Assembly (NCBI GenBank): GCA_000818945.1
Contig: KN805451.1
Coordinates: 1 to 64,000 of the forward strand
Reading direction: 5' to 3'
Origin: Schizochytrium sp. CCTCC M209059
Lineage: Eukaryota; Sar; Bigyra; Thraustochytrida; Thraustochytriidae
DNA: 64,000 bases
A program made the translations under genes and the position numbers. Under the pieces are notes generated by a model. That model was not told where the DNA came from. It made no database searches and worked only from the letters and a program-made list of their open reading frames with translations. This document shows, piece by piece, positions 18,868 through 28,800 of this stretch (position 1 is the first letter of the stretch; every line of letters begins with the position of its first letter).

Positions 18868-21800
18868 TTATGCCATCTGAAGTGCCCCTCGATCATTCGG
18901 GTAGATGAGCATGATGCCGACATGGATCACACATACAGCGTTCGGCAGCGCAATGACCTTGACCCCAATTGCGAAAGATTCCTTACCATCGTGAACTTCC
19001 TCGAAAATCTGCCGCGACACTTTTTGACTCTTGGCGTCCGCAGCACGACGACGTTGCAAAATGATGCGCCGCACCTCCTTGGGATCACTCGTATTCACCT
19101 TGACAAAATTCGTCTTGGTGCGATAGCCCGGAGGACACGAGCTTTGCAGAGTCTGCAGCTCGCGAAGAAACGCCTGTGAGCGCTCCGCGCCTCTGGATGG
19201 GCTCTTCCATGCTCCGCGACCGCTTCCAGAAGGATCAGGAATCCAGCCGTTCTTTCGGATCTTGTCCGTCATATCCAGCTCGTGTTTGGCATCGAGGACC
19301 TCACGAATCTTGCGCGGCAGTCCCGAGGCAGCCTCTGCGATTCGTGTGGGCACATCATACGTATTCCGGTAGTTCTCGATTCCGGATGAGACCTCGTGCA
19401 TGACGTTGTTCTGAAGCTCCGAAACCTTTTCCTCCGTGAGTCGGGGACCGAACGGTCGCGAGCGATAGTGTGGAGAAACGTTGCTTGGTTGAGCGCCTGG
19501 TTTCGTATCGATGGCGGGCAGCCAGCCGCAGTCAACGCCTTCCTCGATCTCGAACGTCATGGCGCGCGGGTCAGAGGTATTTTGGATATTGAACCATACA
19601 TTTTCGTGGTTGAAAACGCAAGCAAGCTTTCGGTAGGGCATTGAGCTTATTTGCGGCGAGGTCTTGAATCGATTGCAGTGTCGCGTTGCAAGTTTAGCTC
19701 GGGCTTGATGCTTTTCGACAAATTCGCGGCGCTCTCCCGACAGGCTCTCAAGAGAAACGTCTGGATTAGACGCCCGGGGGAGCGTTGAAGTGCCCTGGCC
19801 TCCTTCTGGCAAGCGCCCGTCTGCACCTCGGGCAATGCCAGATCCATGATCTGCCCGCGAGCCATACCGATTCTGCTGCTGCTCCTGTTGGCGGTGTGGC
19901 AAAGAGGAAGTCTGCACTCCCGGCTCTTCAGTTGCAGAATCCTCCCTTTCGGATGGCACTTGGCGGACCTCGTTGGATTCGTGCAGCATAGAGCGAGGAG
20001 GACCCGTGTCAAACGAATCGTCTTGGCCATAGCTAAGCTCGAAGATTTCGTCCACCGAGACGGACTGATCCAAAAGCTCTTGTGCGGGCGCAACCTGACG
20101 ATCGCGCTCCACGCCGGCGAGGTCCTCCTCATCCAGTTCCAGCAAGCCCCCTTGGCCCCATACCTCGTCTGGGCCATGGCTAAGTTCGGTTTCAGATTCG
20201 GGGGCCTCGGCTTTTTGTTTAGATTTTGACGCCTGCGTGGGCTTGGACTTAAACTTGGCGTTTTGTTGCAGCAGCTGATCATCCTGGCCTTGCCATCGAT
20301 TCGGCAAAGGCGCGTAGTACGCGCCGCGCGTCGCTTCCCAAAATTTGACAGCGCCGCCCTCGCGCAGGAACTGCAGTGACTCGCCATCAAATGCATCTGC
20401 CTCATCGTCTGCGGCGTCCATCATCATCATCATATTCATCGCGCGGATGGAGCCTCTTGCGGTATTTCGCGGGCTTGCGCCAGATCGATTTCCGCCTTCG
20501 CCATTGGCATTCTGATTGCGTGGCTTGTAGATACTGCGCAAGCACGATGAATTGTCGCTCTCACGAGTCATGATCCAGACATGCGGTACCAATCGCGAGG
20601 CGTGATCACCTTGTTTCTTTCGCTGTTGCGATTGCGCAACATCCTGATCCAGCAAGTCATCTTCCGATTGGGCATGCTCCCGCGTCCGCCGCTCCGCCCA
20701 GCCAAGACACACATAGGCATCTGCGGAGAGTCCGAGAAAGAGGTTGGCCAAGAGCAGACAGTGTGCCATGATGTTACCTTTCTTCATGCTCAGAAAGAAG
20801 TCGGGCGAGAGCCAGGTCAGCGCATTAATGTTCACTGCGCCATCGAAGAGACTGCCGTCAGGGTTCTTGAACTCGAACGCGCGCACAAGCTGTGCTGCTG
20901 TGAAGAGCAAGTTTGGTTTGCTCGAGGATCGAATCGCGAGCAGTCGGATCTCATCGTCGTCGATAAGCATGCTCTTGGGCGGAGACATTGGTTGCAAAAA
21001 CGTGGGCAAAAAGTGTAGCTCGTTGTACTGATTGCTCGCCATTACATCTCGGATTCCAAACTGTTTGTAAAGCTGCTTGACGAGCCTCGTCGTGAGCGGG
21101 TACTTGGAAACATTCTTTTCCAGCTCAGCGATGCGTTTGCAGCGCGAGCCGGCGAGTATTTCCTCGCAGACATTAGGTTGGATCCTCGTCGGAGCTTTCG
21201 TCTCGTTTTTATTCTCCTTCTTTAAGCCGTCGTTGTCATTCTCTGATGAGAGGTTCCAGCGAAAGACACCCTTCTTGTCGCAAATGCACTGCAACAGGCT
21301 TTCCCTCTCGCGTTGTCGCATATCTGGAAGCATGAGAAGGTCCGTGCCATTGTTCTTCCAGTTGCTATGCACTGGGTCCTTGAGATCACCCTCGCCCGGC
21401 GCACGGAACCATGCCGAGACCTTGACAAAGGAGTCCACGCCGGGAGGTAGGCCCGACAACTTGAGATCGTCCGAGTACACACGAGTAATGATATCCACCT
21501 CACGTAGATAGCCTTGTTTGTTGCGCCGCCATCGCTTCACCTTGCGCCGTTGTACTTTCATTTGCTGTTGCGGCCGCACGTCTCCTCGACTCTTCTCTTT
21601 GCCTGTGCCAGTGATCCAGTGCAGATACAACTTTGTGGTCCCGAGAAGATCACTGGATCCCGTGAGGTCTGCATCCCAAAGCGTTATGCGTACAAAGGGG
21701 TCCTCGGCAAGTTCTTCGCTCGTCACGTTCTCGTCAAAGGAGTGAATTTGAAAGTAAAGCACCTCATCCCAAACAGGATTGAGCGTTTCTGGTACCACGC

Positions 21801-23499
21801 GTGTACGCAGTCGCTGGCCTGACCACTCCACGGTGACGTACGGATCGGAGAGCCCGTTGGCATCGGCACCAATGAGATCCCGTGCGGCCACCACATGAAT
21901 CGCAAGGTACGAGTTATTGTAAGGGGCGTAGTCACGTAGCTCTGGTGGATGGAGCTCACCGACCTGGGCAAATTCACGGTGCAGACGCGCAGGCCGAATG
22001 CCAGCGCGTAGCGTTGGGATCGGGTTCACCAGGAGCTCGGTCCACATGAAGCACTCCTCGGCCTCAATGTCGACGGTGCCGTATATTTGGCCCACCTTTG
22101 TCAGCTTCTTGGAGCCTGCAGAGGACGACTGTGCTGATGCGGCACTTGTGCATGTGAGCATGCGCCCTGCGCGATGTCTGAACTTTTCGCGAGGGTAATG
22201 TCTCAATTTGGCACTTAGATAGCCATTCTCTACAACGCCACTGAGAGCAATCCTGGCGCTACCAATCTTGACTCTTCTCAACGTCAGAAGACGATCGTGG
22301 TAGACCTCGACGAGGAGATGACCCTCCTCGAGGCCCAGACGAGTGCCGGTGAACTTGAGTACGGAAACGTCGCTAAGACTTGATTTGACGGCCTCGGTGT
22401 TAGCATCGATGCGCTGCTCCCGGGGATTTGATCGCGACGTGCGGAGTGGACTTCTACTTGAGTTCAGCCGGAAGACTGCGTACGGGTACACGTAGTCTTC
22501 GTCTCCGTCTTCGAGCCTTTTGTGGAAATGCTTGAGGTCAAAATGCGCCGTCCAATTTTGCAGTTTGATCGAGTACGTGAGGACCTCCTGGAAGACGCAC
22601 TGAAATGCAAGAGCGCCGAGACCAACTTCCTCCTTGCGGCCTTTGCGACGCACGGTGGTTTTGATCTCCCAGTCTGGCCCAGACATGTTCATTTCCCCAC
22701 TCGCGATGCGATGCAGAGGTTTTTCTGCCTTGGCCAAAAATTCATTGGGGCTGAACGGGTGCCAGATCCACACCTCGACATGAAGCACCTTGGTGTACAG
22801 CTCAAAGTACGACCCGGTCCAATCGAACTCGATCGAATCTTGAAATTGCACGGGTTTGCCCTTTTCAACGTCCTTACACACTTGCGTATATCTGCAGGTG
22901 CCACGCGAGCCGGACTTGACCCATCGCCACTGGCGCTTCTGCTCGATGGGACGCCCGTGCTCATCGACGAGTTTCTTTTTGGGTGCGGAAGCCTTGACAC
23001 GCACCAGTTTCTTACTGAGGCGAAAGTTCCATCCGAAATTGAACGTTAAGAAAAAGTCGCCAAGGTCGCCATGGTTGGTGTACTGGATGCCTCGCAGTCG
23101 CACGCGCCATCGTCGGGGCCGTGCGAGGTCCTTGACGTCTTCCCGCGATCGGTCTTTTGCGATTTTGTAGAACTTGGCGTAGGATCGCTCGAGGTTGTGA
23201 TCTTCGGCCCACCGCTGCGCCTCTGGGGAGAAGTGTTCGTCCTCCCCATTCACATCTTCTACGCCGTCGAGATCGTCGAGATCGAGATCTTCCTCGCGAT
23301 TCACTTCGTCAAAGGGGCTTTTGTTGAGGTCATCACCTTGACTCTGATCGTTCTGGTCGTCCTCGTCTTGCTTCTTCTTACGTCGCTTCTTTTCCGCCTT
23401 GTTATCGACCTTGTTGTTGGCCTCGTCCCCGCCGCCAAAGGGCAGGTTGGGAAGGTTGGGCAGCGACGGCGCGGAAAAGGCATTGTTCACCGCCCACAT
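18868..23499 (-). CDS. CC2D2A: CC2D2A-like ciliary transition-zone protein (C2 domains plus transglutaminase-like region)
   Basis: 1543 residues from the ATG at 23499 (the open frame reaches 23736, with an Arg-rich unconserved start). In order: an acidic/basic disordered N-terminus to about residue 90; a divergent C2-type region about 90-330; a second C2-like region; a canonical C2 domain around residues 525-640 (AARDLIGADANGLSDPYVTVEW region, with LNPVWDE); a transglutaminase-like region near residue 910 (MAHCLLLANLFLGLSADAYVC, VCLGWAE); a long low-complexity linker; and a conserved C-terminal region from about 1285 (ACVFNHENVWFNIQNTSDP). This arrangement is that of CC2D2A, part of the MKS/B9 complex that gates the ciliary transition zone. 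A single 4.6-kb exon is unusual for this family. The CEP76-related paralogous group is the alternative. Confidence 0.82.
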   Translation of the reverse strand: MWAVNNAFSAPSLPNLPNLPFGGGDEANNKVDNKAEKKRRKKKQDEDDQNDQSQGDDLNKSPFDEVNREEDLDLDDLDGVEDVNGEDEHFSPEAQRWAEDHNLERSYAKFYKIAKDRSREDVKDLARPRRWRVRLRGIQYTNHGDLGDFFLTFNFGWNFRLSKKLVRVKASAPKKKLVDEHGRPIEQKRQWRWVKSGSRGTCRYTQVCKDVEKGKPVQFQDSIEFDWTGSYFELYTKVLHVEVWIWHPFSPNEFLAKAEKPLHRIASGEMNMSGPDWEIKTTVRRKGRKEEVGLGALAFQCVFQEVLTYSIKLQNWTAHFDLKHFHKRLEDGDEDYVYPYAVFRLNSSRSPLRTSRSNPREQRIDANTEAVKSSLSDVSVLKFTGTRLGLEEGHLLVEVYHDRLLTLRRVKIGSARIALSGVVENGYLSAKLRHYPREKFRHRAGRMLTCTSAASAQSSSAGSKKLTKVGQIYGTVDIEAEECFMWTELLVNPIPTLRAGIRPARLHREFAQVGELHPPELRDYAPYNNSYLAIHVVAARDLIGADANGLSDPYVTVEWSGQRLRTRVVPETLNPVWDEVLYFQIHSFDENVTSEELAEDPFVRITLWDADLTGSSDLLGTTKLYLHWITGTGKEKSRGDVRPQQQMKVQRRKVKRWRRNKQGYLREVDIITRVYSDDLKLSGLPPGVDSFVKVSAWFRAPGEGDLKDPVHSNWKNNGTDLLMLPDMRQRERESLLQCICDKKGVFRWNLSSENDNDGLKKENKNETKAPTRIQPNVCEEILAGSRCKRIAELEKNVSKYPLTTRLVKQLYKQFGIRDVMASNQYNELHFLPTFLQPMSPPKSMLIDDDEIRLLAIRSSSKPNLLFTAAQLVRAFEFKNPDGSLFDGAVNINALTWLSPDFFLSMKKGNIMAHCLLLANLFLGLSADAYVCLGWAERRTREHAQSEDDLLDQDVAQSQQRKKQGDHASRLVPHVWIMTRESDNSSCLRSIYKPRNQNANGEGGNRSGASPRNTARGSIRAMNMMMMMDAADDEADAFDGESLQFLREGGAVKFWEATRGAYYAPLPNRWQGQDDQLLQQNAKFKSKPTQASKSKQKAEAPESETELSHGPDEVWGQGGLLELDEEDLAGVERDRQVAPAQELLDQSVSVDEIFELSYGQDDSFDTGPPRSMLHESNEVRQVPSEREDSATEEPGVQTSSLPHRQQEQQQNRYGSRADHGSGIARGADGRLPEGGQGTSTLPRASNPDVSLESLSGERREFVEKHQARAKLATRHCNRFKTSPQISSMPYRKLACVFNHENVWFNIQNTSDPRAMTFEIEEGVDCGWLPAIDTKPGAQPSNVSPHYRSRPFGPRLTEEKVSELQNNVMHEVSSGIENYRNTYDVPTRIAEAASGLPRKIREVLDAKHELDMTDKIRKNGWIPDPSGSGRGAWKSPSRGAERSQAFLRELQTLQSSCPPGYRTKTNFVKVNTSDPKEVRRIILQRRRAADAKSQKVSRQIFEEVHDGKESFAIGVKVIALPNAVCVIHVGIMLIYPNDRGALQMA

Positions 23500-24165
23500 T
23501 CTCTCCTTCCACTGCGCTCTTGCGCGCGCGCTGCACGAGCTCGCCTTGTCGCCTGCGGCACGCCTTGCGCGTCGTACCCAGCGGCGGCGAAGAGATCCAA
23601 TCCAGCGTGTGGATTCTGGCGGCGGGACCTCTGCTCTGATGCTATTCTCACTAGGATCCTTGCGCGCGTGGGGGTTCGTGCTCGGCCGCGGGCGCGTGTC
23701 TCGCGCTCGCTTTGCCGCGCGCGCGCCCTCGCCCAAGCTGCTCCGCCCCGCGCCCTGCTGCTATTCGCCCGCACGCAAATTGCGATCTAGGTCATAACAT
23801 CATCTAACTCAGCCCTATGTTGCCTGCGTCCTACGAAGACAATGAGAGTGAAAGTACCATAAGAGCAGAGCAGCAAGACCAAAGGGTTGGGCCTTTGTCG
23901 AGGTCGCACTTTTGAGGAAATGTGGCGGTCGTCTTGCGCTGACGTGTTCAAAGCTTGTGTCTGTTTGAACTCAAAAAGAGCTGAAGAAGGATGAAGAACT
24001 CTTTCGTTTACTTGTTTTCCCAAGATGATGACGATTTTATTTCTCGTTGGCGCAGAATTCGATTTATTTGAGCGCAAAAAGGAGACACCAAGTCTTGTGT
24101 GCAGAGATGCACAGCAGGAATGCATCAAAAATAACTCGAGTTCCAGTGTACCACTTTAATTCATA
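23500..24165. other. Intergenic region between co-oriented genes
   Basis: 3' flank of the F-box/WD40 gene and promoter of the CC2D2A-like gene. Purine- and pyrimidine-mixed DNA with no long repeat and no gene seen; the Arg-rich frame at 23500-23736 could be an N-terminal extension of the CC2D2A-like protein. Confidence 0.55.
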
Positions 24166-25803
24166 TTACAAAAGACGCACGCCCCCATGTTCTTTCTGGG
24201 GAAGAGGTCGGATGGGCATTGAAGGCAACAAAACACCTTGGTGCTCGTGGAGCGTTGGCGTTGCGGATTGACGAACGGTTGGGTCGGCTGCTGGCGCTGC
24301 TGAGAGAAGCGCCGAACCTCTTGCAACCCTCGGCATAAAGAGCGGCTCGAGAGGTGCGAAACATGCTTCGTAGGAAAAGGGCTGCGAGAGCGCGAGACGA
24401 GGCTCGAGGGGCCATAAGAATATCTGGCGGCCACTCATGTCCGCCCGGACAACACAGGTGCTATTGGCGTCACTACAGAACTCTCCAAGACGATCTCGCT
24501 CTGAAAGTGAGACGGGAAGCTCAAAGCTTTGAGTTGGTTCGAGGTCTGGCGTTAGCGCGACCTTGTCAATGTACGGACGCCGAACGCTGGTCAAAATTCT
24601 ATCATGGTCAAACTGAATACAGCCTCCGTATGGGGCGGCACGCGCCGCAATTGCGCTCTGTGGGCTACCAAGTTTGCCCCGAAATTCATGAACCTCGATG
24701 CCCTGGAAAGAAGCCTTGGAAATTGCGAAGCGACCGTCGCATGCACCAAGATCAGAGATGCGTCGCGTGTAATCTTGATACAAGAGCTGGAGGCCTGCGT
24801 GAGGGCGAGGAGCGGTACGCGGATCCCAACGCCACACTTCGTGATGATTTGCAAGGATAACTTCGTTTTCACCGTGAAGGCAAAGCAGCTCCGCAACCAC
24901 CGCAGTTTGCCGAACGAGTCGCTCTGCCTTGCACACATCCCACACGGAAACGCGGCCTTGCAAGTCGCCCGAAATCACTTGACCGGGTCCCCAGCGCGCC
25001 TGTAATTTGACCACACTGGTTCCTTGATCGTCAAGCTTGAGCTCATGGTGCAGCCCAGAGTCGCGGTGAGACCAGAGCTCGAGACCACCGCCGGACCCCG
25101 TCACGAGCGTCGCATCCTCAAAGCTGCCTGTCAATGCGCAACAACGCACTATTCTAGCGGTATCAACGGAGCACGTGTTTCCGGCCCGAGCTGGACTCGC
25201 GCTGCCAGGCTCGGTGCGCAAGGCGGTATTGAGATCGTGTACAGTTAGCTTGGAAGGACTTGCGCTGGCAAGAATGCTCGTGGCGCAGAACTCGCGATCG
25301 CGCTCCGAGTCGCTCAGACGCAACATTTGCAGCGGAAACGGCGCCGAAGAGAACTTGATATGAACGACTTTACGATTCGCGACGGTCTCACGGCCCCCGC
25401 GCCATTGTCTGTGCACTTTTTCATGAAACAGATATGCTTTTTTGGCGCAGGCTTCGGGCGTCAGCGCGTACTTTTCAAGGACCTTGCGGCCAACATGGCT
25501 AAGGCGTGCGACCCATGCTTGGCGGAGTGATGTTTGGGCCTCTTTCAGTCGCGCGGTGGCCTCGAGGGCGCTAAGACTTGAATCGTCGAGCCATGACAAG
25601 AGGATCGTCAAGACGTTGGCAGCGGCGAGCCTCTCGAGCCCATTGCCGCCTACGCGTTGATCTGCCATGAGCGCGAGGCGTCGCGAGGGTGTCTGCGAGA
25701 GCCATTTCCCCCTCTTTCGCTTTCTTGTCGTTCCCGACTCGGCCACTGGCGTCGGCGACGGCAGCAGCGTCCACCTCGGCGCCCCGACGTTATCCTTGCT
25801 CAT
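24166..25803 (-). CDS. F-box-like/WD40 beta-propeller protein
   Basis: 545 residues from the ATG at 25803. Around residues 50-95 a helical segment (LERLAAANVLTILLSWLDDSSLSALEAT) followed by the W of QAWVARLSH fits an F-box. The rest is a divergent beta-propeller, with blades such as LVTGSGGGLELWSHRD, VISGDLQGRVSVWDV and EVWRWDPR. F-box/WD40 proteins act as substrate receptors of SCF ubiquitin ligases, so a role in ubiquitination is likely but the substrate is unknown. The C-terminal 50 residues (Pro/Ala-rich) look disordered. The start could be an internal ATG near 25671 (MADQRVGG). Divergent from the COG2945-type hydrolase. Confidence 0.72.
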   Translation of the reverse strand: MSKDNVGAPRWTLLPSPTPVAESGTTRKRKRGKWLSQTPSRRLALMADQRVGGNGLERLAAANVLTILLSWLDDSSLSALEATARLKEAQTSLRQAWVARLSHVGRKVLEKYALTPEACAKKAYLFHEKVHRQWRGGRETVANRKVVHIKFSSAPFPLQMLRLSDSERDREFCATSILASASPSKLTVHDLNTALRTEPGSASPARAGNTCSVDTARIVRCCALTGSFEDATLVTGSGGGLELWSHRDSGLHHELKLDDQGTSVVKLQARWGPGQVISGDLQGRVSVWDVCKAERLVRQTAVVAELLCLHGENEVILANHHEVWRWDPRTAPRPHAGLQLLYQDYTRRISDLGACDGRFAISKASFQGIEVHEFRGKLGSPQSAIAARAAPYGGCIQFDHDRILTSVRRPYIDKVALTPDLEPTQSFELPVSLSERDRLGEFCSDANSTCVVRADMSGRQIFLWPLEPRLALSQPFSYEACFAPLEPLFMPRVARGSALLSAAPAADPTVRQSATPTLHEHQGVLLPSMPIRPLPQKEHGGVRLL

Positions 25804-26284
25804 GGTCTGTGCCCCCTCGTCGCTAGCAACGTTGCCGCAAGGTGCCGCAAGTAATCCTGCGCTGCACGAGCTCTTCACGCCGGCGCCTAGGCTATCCCAA
25901 TTTTGCGCGAGAGCCCGAGCTCTTGCGCTTCTCTGTTTGGCGCGAGGCGCCAGGAACTTGAAGGTTATTTATTTACGTATGCTTTATGCTTTCTTTTTCT
26001 TTTTGGTTTTTGCGAAGACGAGTCCGCTGGCCAGCCAGATACGTACGTAGTGCAACTTGGTTGGCAAAAAAGTTGGCACAGACGACGAGCTCGAGCCTTG
26101 CGAGTTCAAGCTCGAGGAGACGTCACCTCGTAGTCAACCACGAGAGAGGCATTCTACAGCAACGCCTAAATCGTCGGCCGAAAAGGTGATAGATGCACGG
26201 GGCTGCACCTTTTTGCACGTGCAGGTAGGTGGTGAACCAGAAGGAGAATAGTCTGCAGGAGGACTGAGTGAATACCAAGCGAGG
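25804..26284. promoter_or_regulatory. Divergent promoter region
   Basis: 481 bp between the F-box/WD40 gene and the COG2945-type hydrolase gene. No repeat of note, no gene seen. Confidence 0.5.
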
Positions 26285-26947
26285 ATGCCGCGACGTCGCG
26301 TGGAGGTGACCACGCGCGATGGCGTGGTGCTGGAGGGCGCGCTTGGGGCTTTGGCCGAGGCCGAAGGTGCCGGCGAGCGCGGGCGACTCGGCGTGCTCAT
26401 TACGCACCCGCACCCAAAGCTGGGCGGGGACATGTACAACAACGTGGTGACCGCTGTTGCGCGCGCCTTGATGGAGGCCGGGTTCACGACCATGACGCTA
26501 AATTTTCGCGGGGTCGGTCGCTCGAAAGGGTTGTCATCGTGGCAAGGCACAAACGAACGCAAAGATGTCGAGGCTGCGCTCGAGTTTCTGCGCGCCGAAA
26601 CTGGTGTCGAGAACGTGGCGCTTGTCGGGTACAGCTTTGGAGCGGCAATCGGCTTGGGTGTGGACGCCAAGGACCTACGTGGGTACGTCGCTATTTCATA
26701 TCCTTACGGTCGGGCCGCGAGCTGCGCTCTTTCGTCGCACTTTCGCCGTGCAGACAACTCGTTGCCCAAGCTGTTTTTGATTGGCGACAAGGACCAGTTC
26801 GCCAATGTGCAAGGACTCAAGGCATTTGCCTCGGGTCTCGAAGTCCCTGGCGAAGTCAAAGTTTTCGACGATGTGGATCATTTTTGGCAAGGCCGAGAAT
26901 CTGATCTTGTCGGTCCTGTCAAAACATTTTTGGATTCGCTATTGTAG
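26285..26947 (+). CDS. Alpha/beta hydrolase of the COG2945 type
   Basis: 220 residues, a minimal alpha/beta hydrolase without a lid. HPHPKLGGDMYNNVV near the start and NFRGVGRSKG are the signature of the COG2945 group, better known from bacteria. The nucleophile elbow GYSFGA places Ser117; D168 or D170 in IGDKDQF and H199 in DDVDHFW complete a plausible triad. The substrate is unknown; esterase, thioesterase or peptidase activity are all possible. The bacterial-style sequence raises the possibility of an old transfer, but codon use looks like the neighbours. Converges with SPT1. Confidence 0.88.
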   Translation: MPRRRVEVTTRDGVVLEGALGALAEAEGAGERGRLGVLITHPHPKLGGDMYNNVVTAVARALMEAGFTTMTLNFRGVGRSKGLSSWQGTNERKDVEAALEFLRAETGVENVALVGYSFGAAIGLGVDAKDLRGYVAISYPYGRAASCALSSHFRRADNSLPKLFLIGDKDQFANVQGLKAFASGLEVPGEVKVFDDVDHFWQGRESDLVGPVKTFLDSLL

Positions 26948-27147
26948 AATAACAACGTAAAGAATAGTTCGATCGGCCAGAGACTCGGAGTGCAAAACAA
27001 AAGAGAGTAGATCAAGAGCGCAGAAGGGAAGCCATCTCGTTGTTATAGTTTTCTTAGATAAGAGAGGCAAAAGGGAGGAGGGGGGGGGGGGGGAAAAGAG
27101 TAATCAATCAGCAGGCTGCGCAGTTGTGCATGGACACTGCCGTAAAC
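26948..27147. other. Short convergent intergenic region with G-run
   Basis: 200 bp holding a run of about 14 G at 27080-27093. No gene seen. Confidence 0.7.
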
Positions 27148-28800
27148 TCAGTGCCGCTTGCGAAGGGTGATCGATGGCGTCGAGACGGATACTGGTGCCT
27201 CGGAAGGATGGTCCTTGAGCGCCTCGCGCGTGCATTTGACGAGCGTCTGGACTGCGCGAGTGAGCTCGTCCTCGTCGTGCAGAGCAGTGATTGCAAAGCG
27301 AATGGACGGCGGGGGCAGAGGCGGGCGTTTGTTGCTGCCGACGACCTGCTTCACGTTGTCCGGAAGAATAATGTAGTTGGCAACGGTGGCCAAAACACCC
27401 TCCTCGCGCATCTTTTTGGTGATTGCGCGGAGCGTCTTCTCTTCAGCGCAACGCGTAGCCTCGTCATAGTCAGCAGGATCCTCCGCGAGCTGGTACTTCG
27501 GCGCGAGACGGACGTGAGCAAGTGCTGAAGCCGGGTTGCTGACGGTAACAAGGTCACCATCAGCGAGCTTGCGCACGGCAGCGTGGAAAGTCTGTGCGTT
27601 CTTCTTCACGGCCGGAGCAAGCTTGGAGCGTGCCTCCGACGTAAGCAGCTTGATGGCCTGCGAAGCAACAGTGGAGACAAAAGGGGGCGAACTTGCCGAG
27701 AAGCAGTAGCCAGCACCACTGAGACGCTGGTGCTCGACCACCTCGCGGGAGCCGACACAAAAGCCGCCGACAGAGGCAAAGGTGGTGCTGAGAGACGAGA
27801 CAAAGAGATCGATCTCGGACATTTCGATGCCAAAATGCTCGGCAACACCCTTGCCCGAGGCGCCAAAGACACCGATCGAGTGGCTCTCATCGAGAAACAG
27901 ACGCCAGCGGTACTTGTTCTTGAGCCCAACAACCTCATCGAGGGGGCAAACGTCGCCATAGTTGCGGTAGAGACCCTCGACTACGATGAAGCGGCGCTGC
28001 GGCTTGCGCTTCAGACGGCGGTCCTCCTCTTCCACTTTTTGCAGAACGCGCGCGAGGTCGTCCATGTCGTTGTGCTTGAAGAAGAGAATGCGGGAGCGCG
28101 AGAGGTTGACACCCGTAATAATGGCATCGTTGACCGCCTCGTCGACGACCAAAAGGTCGGAGCGGTTCGAAAAGGCAGGGATGGCGCTCGTGGCGGTCGA
28201 GTCGGCGTCAGAGTACACGATGCAATCATCCGTACCAAAGAAGTTGGCCAGGTCCTTTTCGAGAAAGACGTGCACATCGATGGAGCCGTAAAAGCCTCGC
28301 GGGCCGCAGGATCCGCATCCATATTTGTTGAGGGCGTCTTCGGCAGCCTTGTGGATTTCCTTGCGCTGTCCAAATCCAAGAAAGTCCATGGTCGTAAGGT
28401 TCAACACCTCTTTGTCGACGCCGCTTACCTTGGTGTACTTGGACGGCTTGGTCTCGAGGAGAACAGAGTCCTCGAGCACCATGCGTGCGCCCTCGGTGAG
28501 GGGCGGGCACAGCGGCTCGGGCTCGTATTCATTAAGGAGCTCCTGCGCTACGGCGGCCGGCAGGGTCTCCATCTTGCTCCGCTTCTTGCTGGGTCTCTGC
28601 AGCAAGATGTAGAGGATGAGCAGGATGAGCGTCGTTTCCACAAGCAGATGCACCGGGTTCTCGCGCCACAGGTTGATCCACCACTTGAGGTACTCGTTGG
28701 CGCCGGGAATCTGCGCCAACATGCTCGTCACAAAGTGCGGCACATGGATGGACAACGTCAGGTCCTCTGCGCCCGGCTCGGCGGCGGAAGCGGCGCTCAT
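27148..28800 (-). CDS. SPTLC1: Serine palmitoyltransferase subunit 1 (LCB1)
   Basis: 550 residues from the ATG at 28800; the frame continues to 29523 but into promoter-like sequence. With LCB2 it forms the ER enzyme that condenses L-serine with palmitoyl-CoA, the first step of sphingolipid synthesis. A membrane segment lies near residues 45-65 (LLVETTLILLILYILL). The fold type I domain contains the LCB1 hallmark CGPRGFYGSIDVH, including the Cys equivalent to the residue mutated in human HSAN1. DESHSIGVFGASGKG is present, but the PLP-lysine position reads SLSTTFASVGGFC with no Lys, as expected for the non-catalytic LCB1 subunit. A catalytic LCB2 is not in this window. Confidence 0.95.
   Translation of the reverse strand: MSAASAAEPGAEDLTLSIHVPHFVTSMLAQIPGANEYLKWWINLWRENPVHLLVETTLILLILYILLQRPSKKRSKMETLPAAVAQELLNEYEPEPLCPPLTEGARMVLEDSVLLETKPSKYTKVSGVDKEVLNLTTMDFLGFGQRKEIHKAAEDALNKYGCGSCGPRGFYGSIDVHVFLEKDLANFFGTDDCIVYSDADSTATSAIPAFSNRSDLLVVDEAVNDAIITGVNLSRSRILFFKHNDMDDLARVLQKVEEEDRRLKRKPQRRFIVVEGLYRNYGDVCPLDEVVGLKNKYRWRLFLDESHSIGVFGASGKGVAEHFGIEMSEIDLFVSSLSTTFASVGGFCVGSREVVEHQRLSGAGYCFSASSPPFVSTVASQAIKLLTSEARSKLAPAVKKNAQTFHAAVRKLADGDLVTVSNPASALAHVRLAPKYQLAEDPADYDEATRCAEEKTLRAITKKMREEGVLATVANYIILPDNVKQVVGSNKRPPLPPPSIRFAITALHDEDELTRAVQTLVKCTREALKDHPSEAPVSVSTPSITLRKRH

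Noticed and set aside
26285..26947. COG2945-type hydrolase as a recent bacterial transfer
   Set aside because: Codon use and spacing match the neighbours; a bacterial-like family alone is not evidence for recent transfer.
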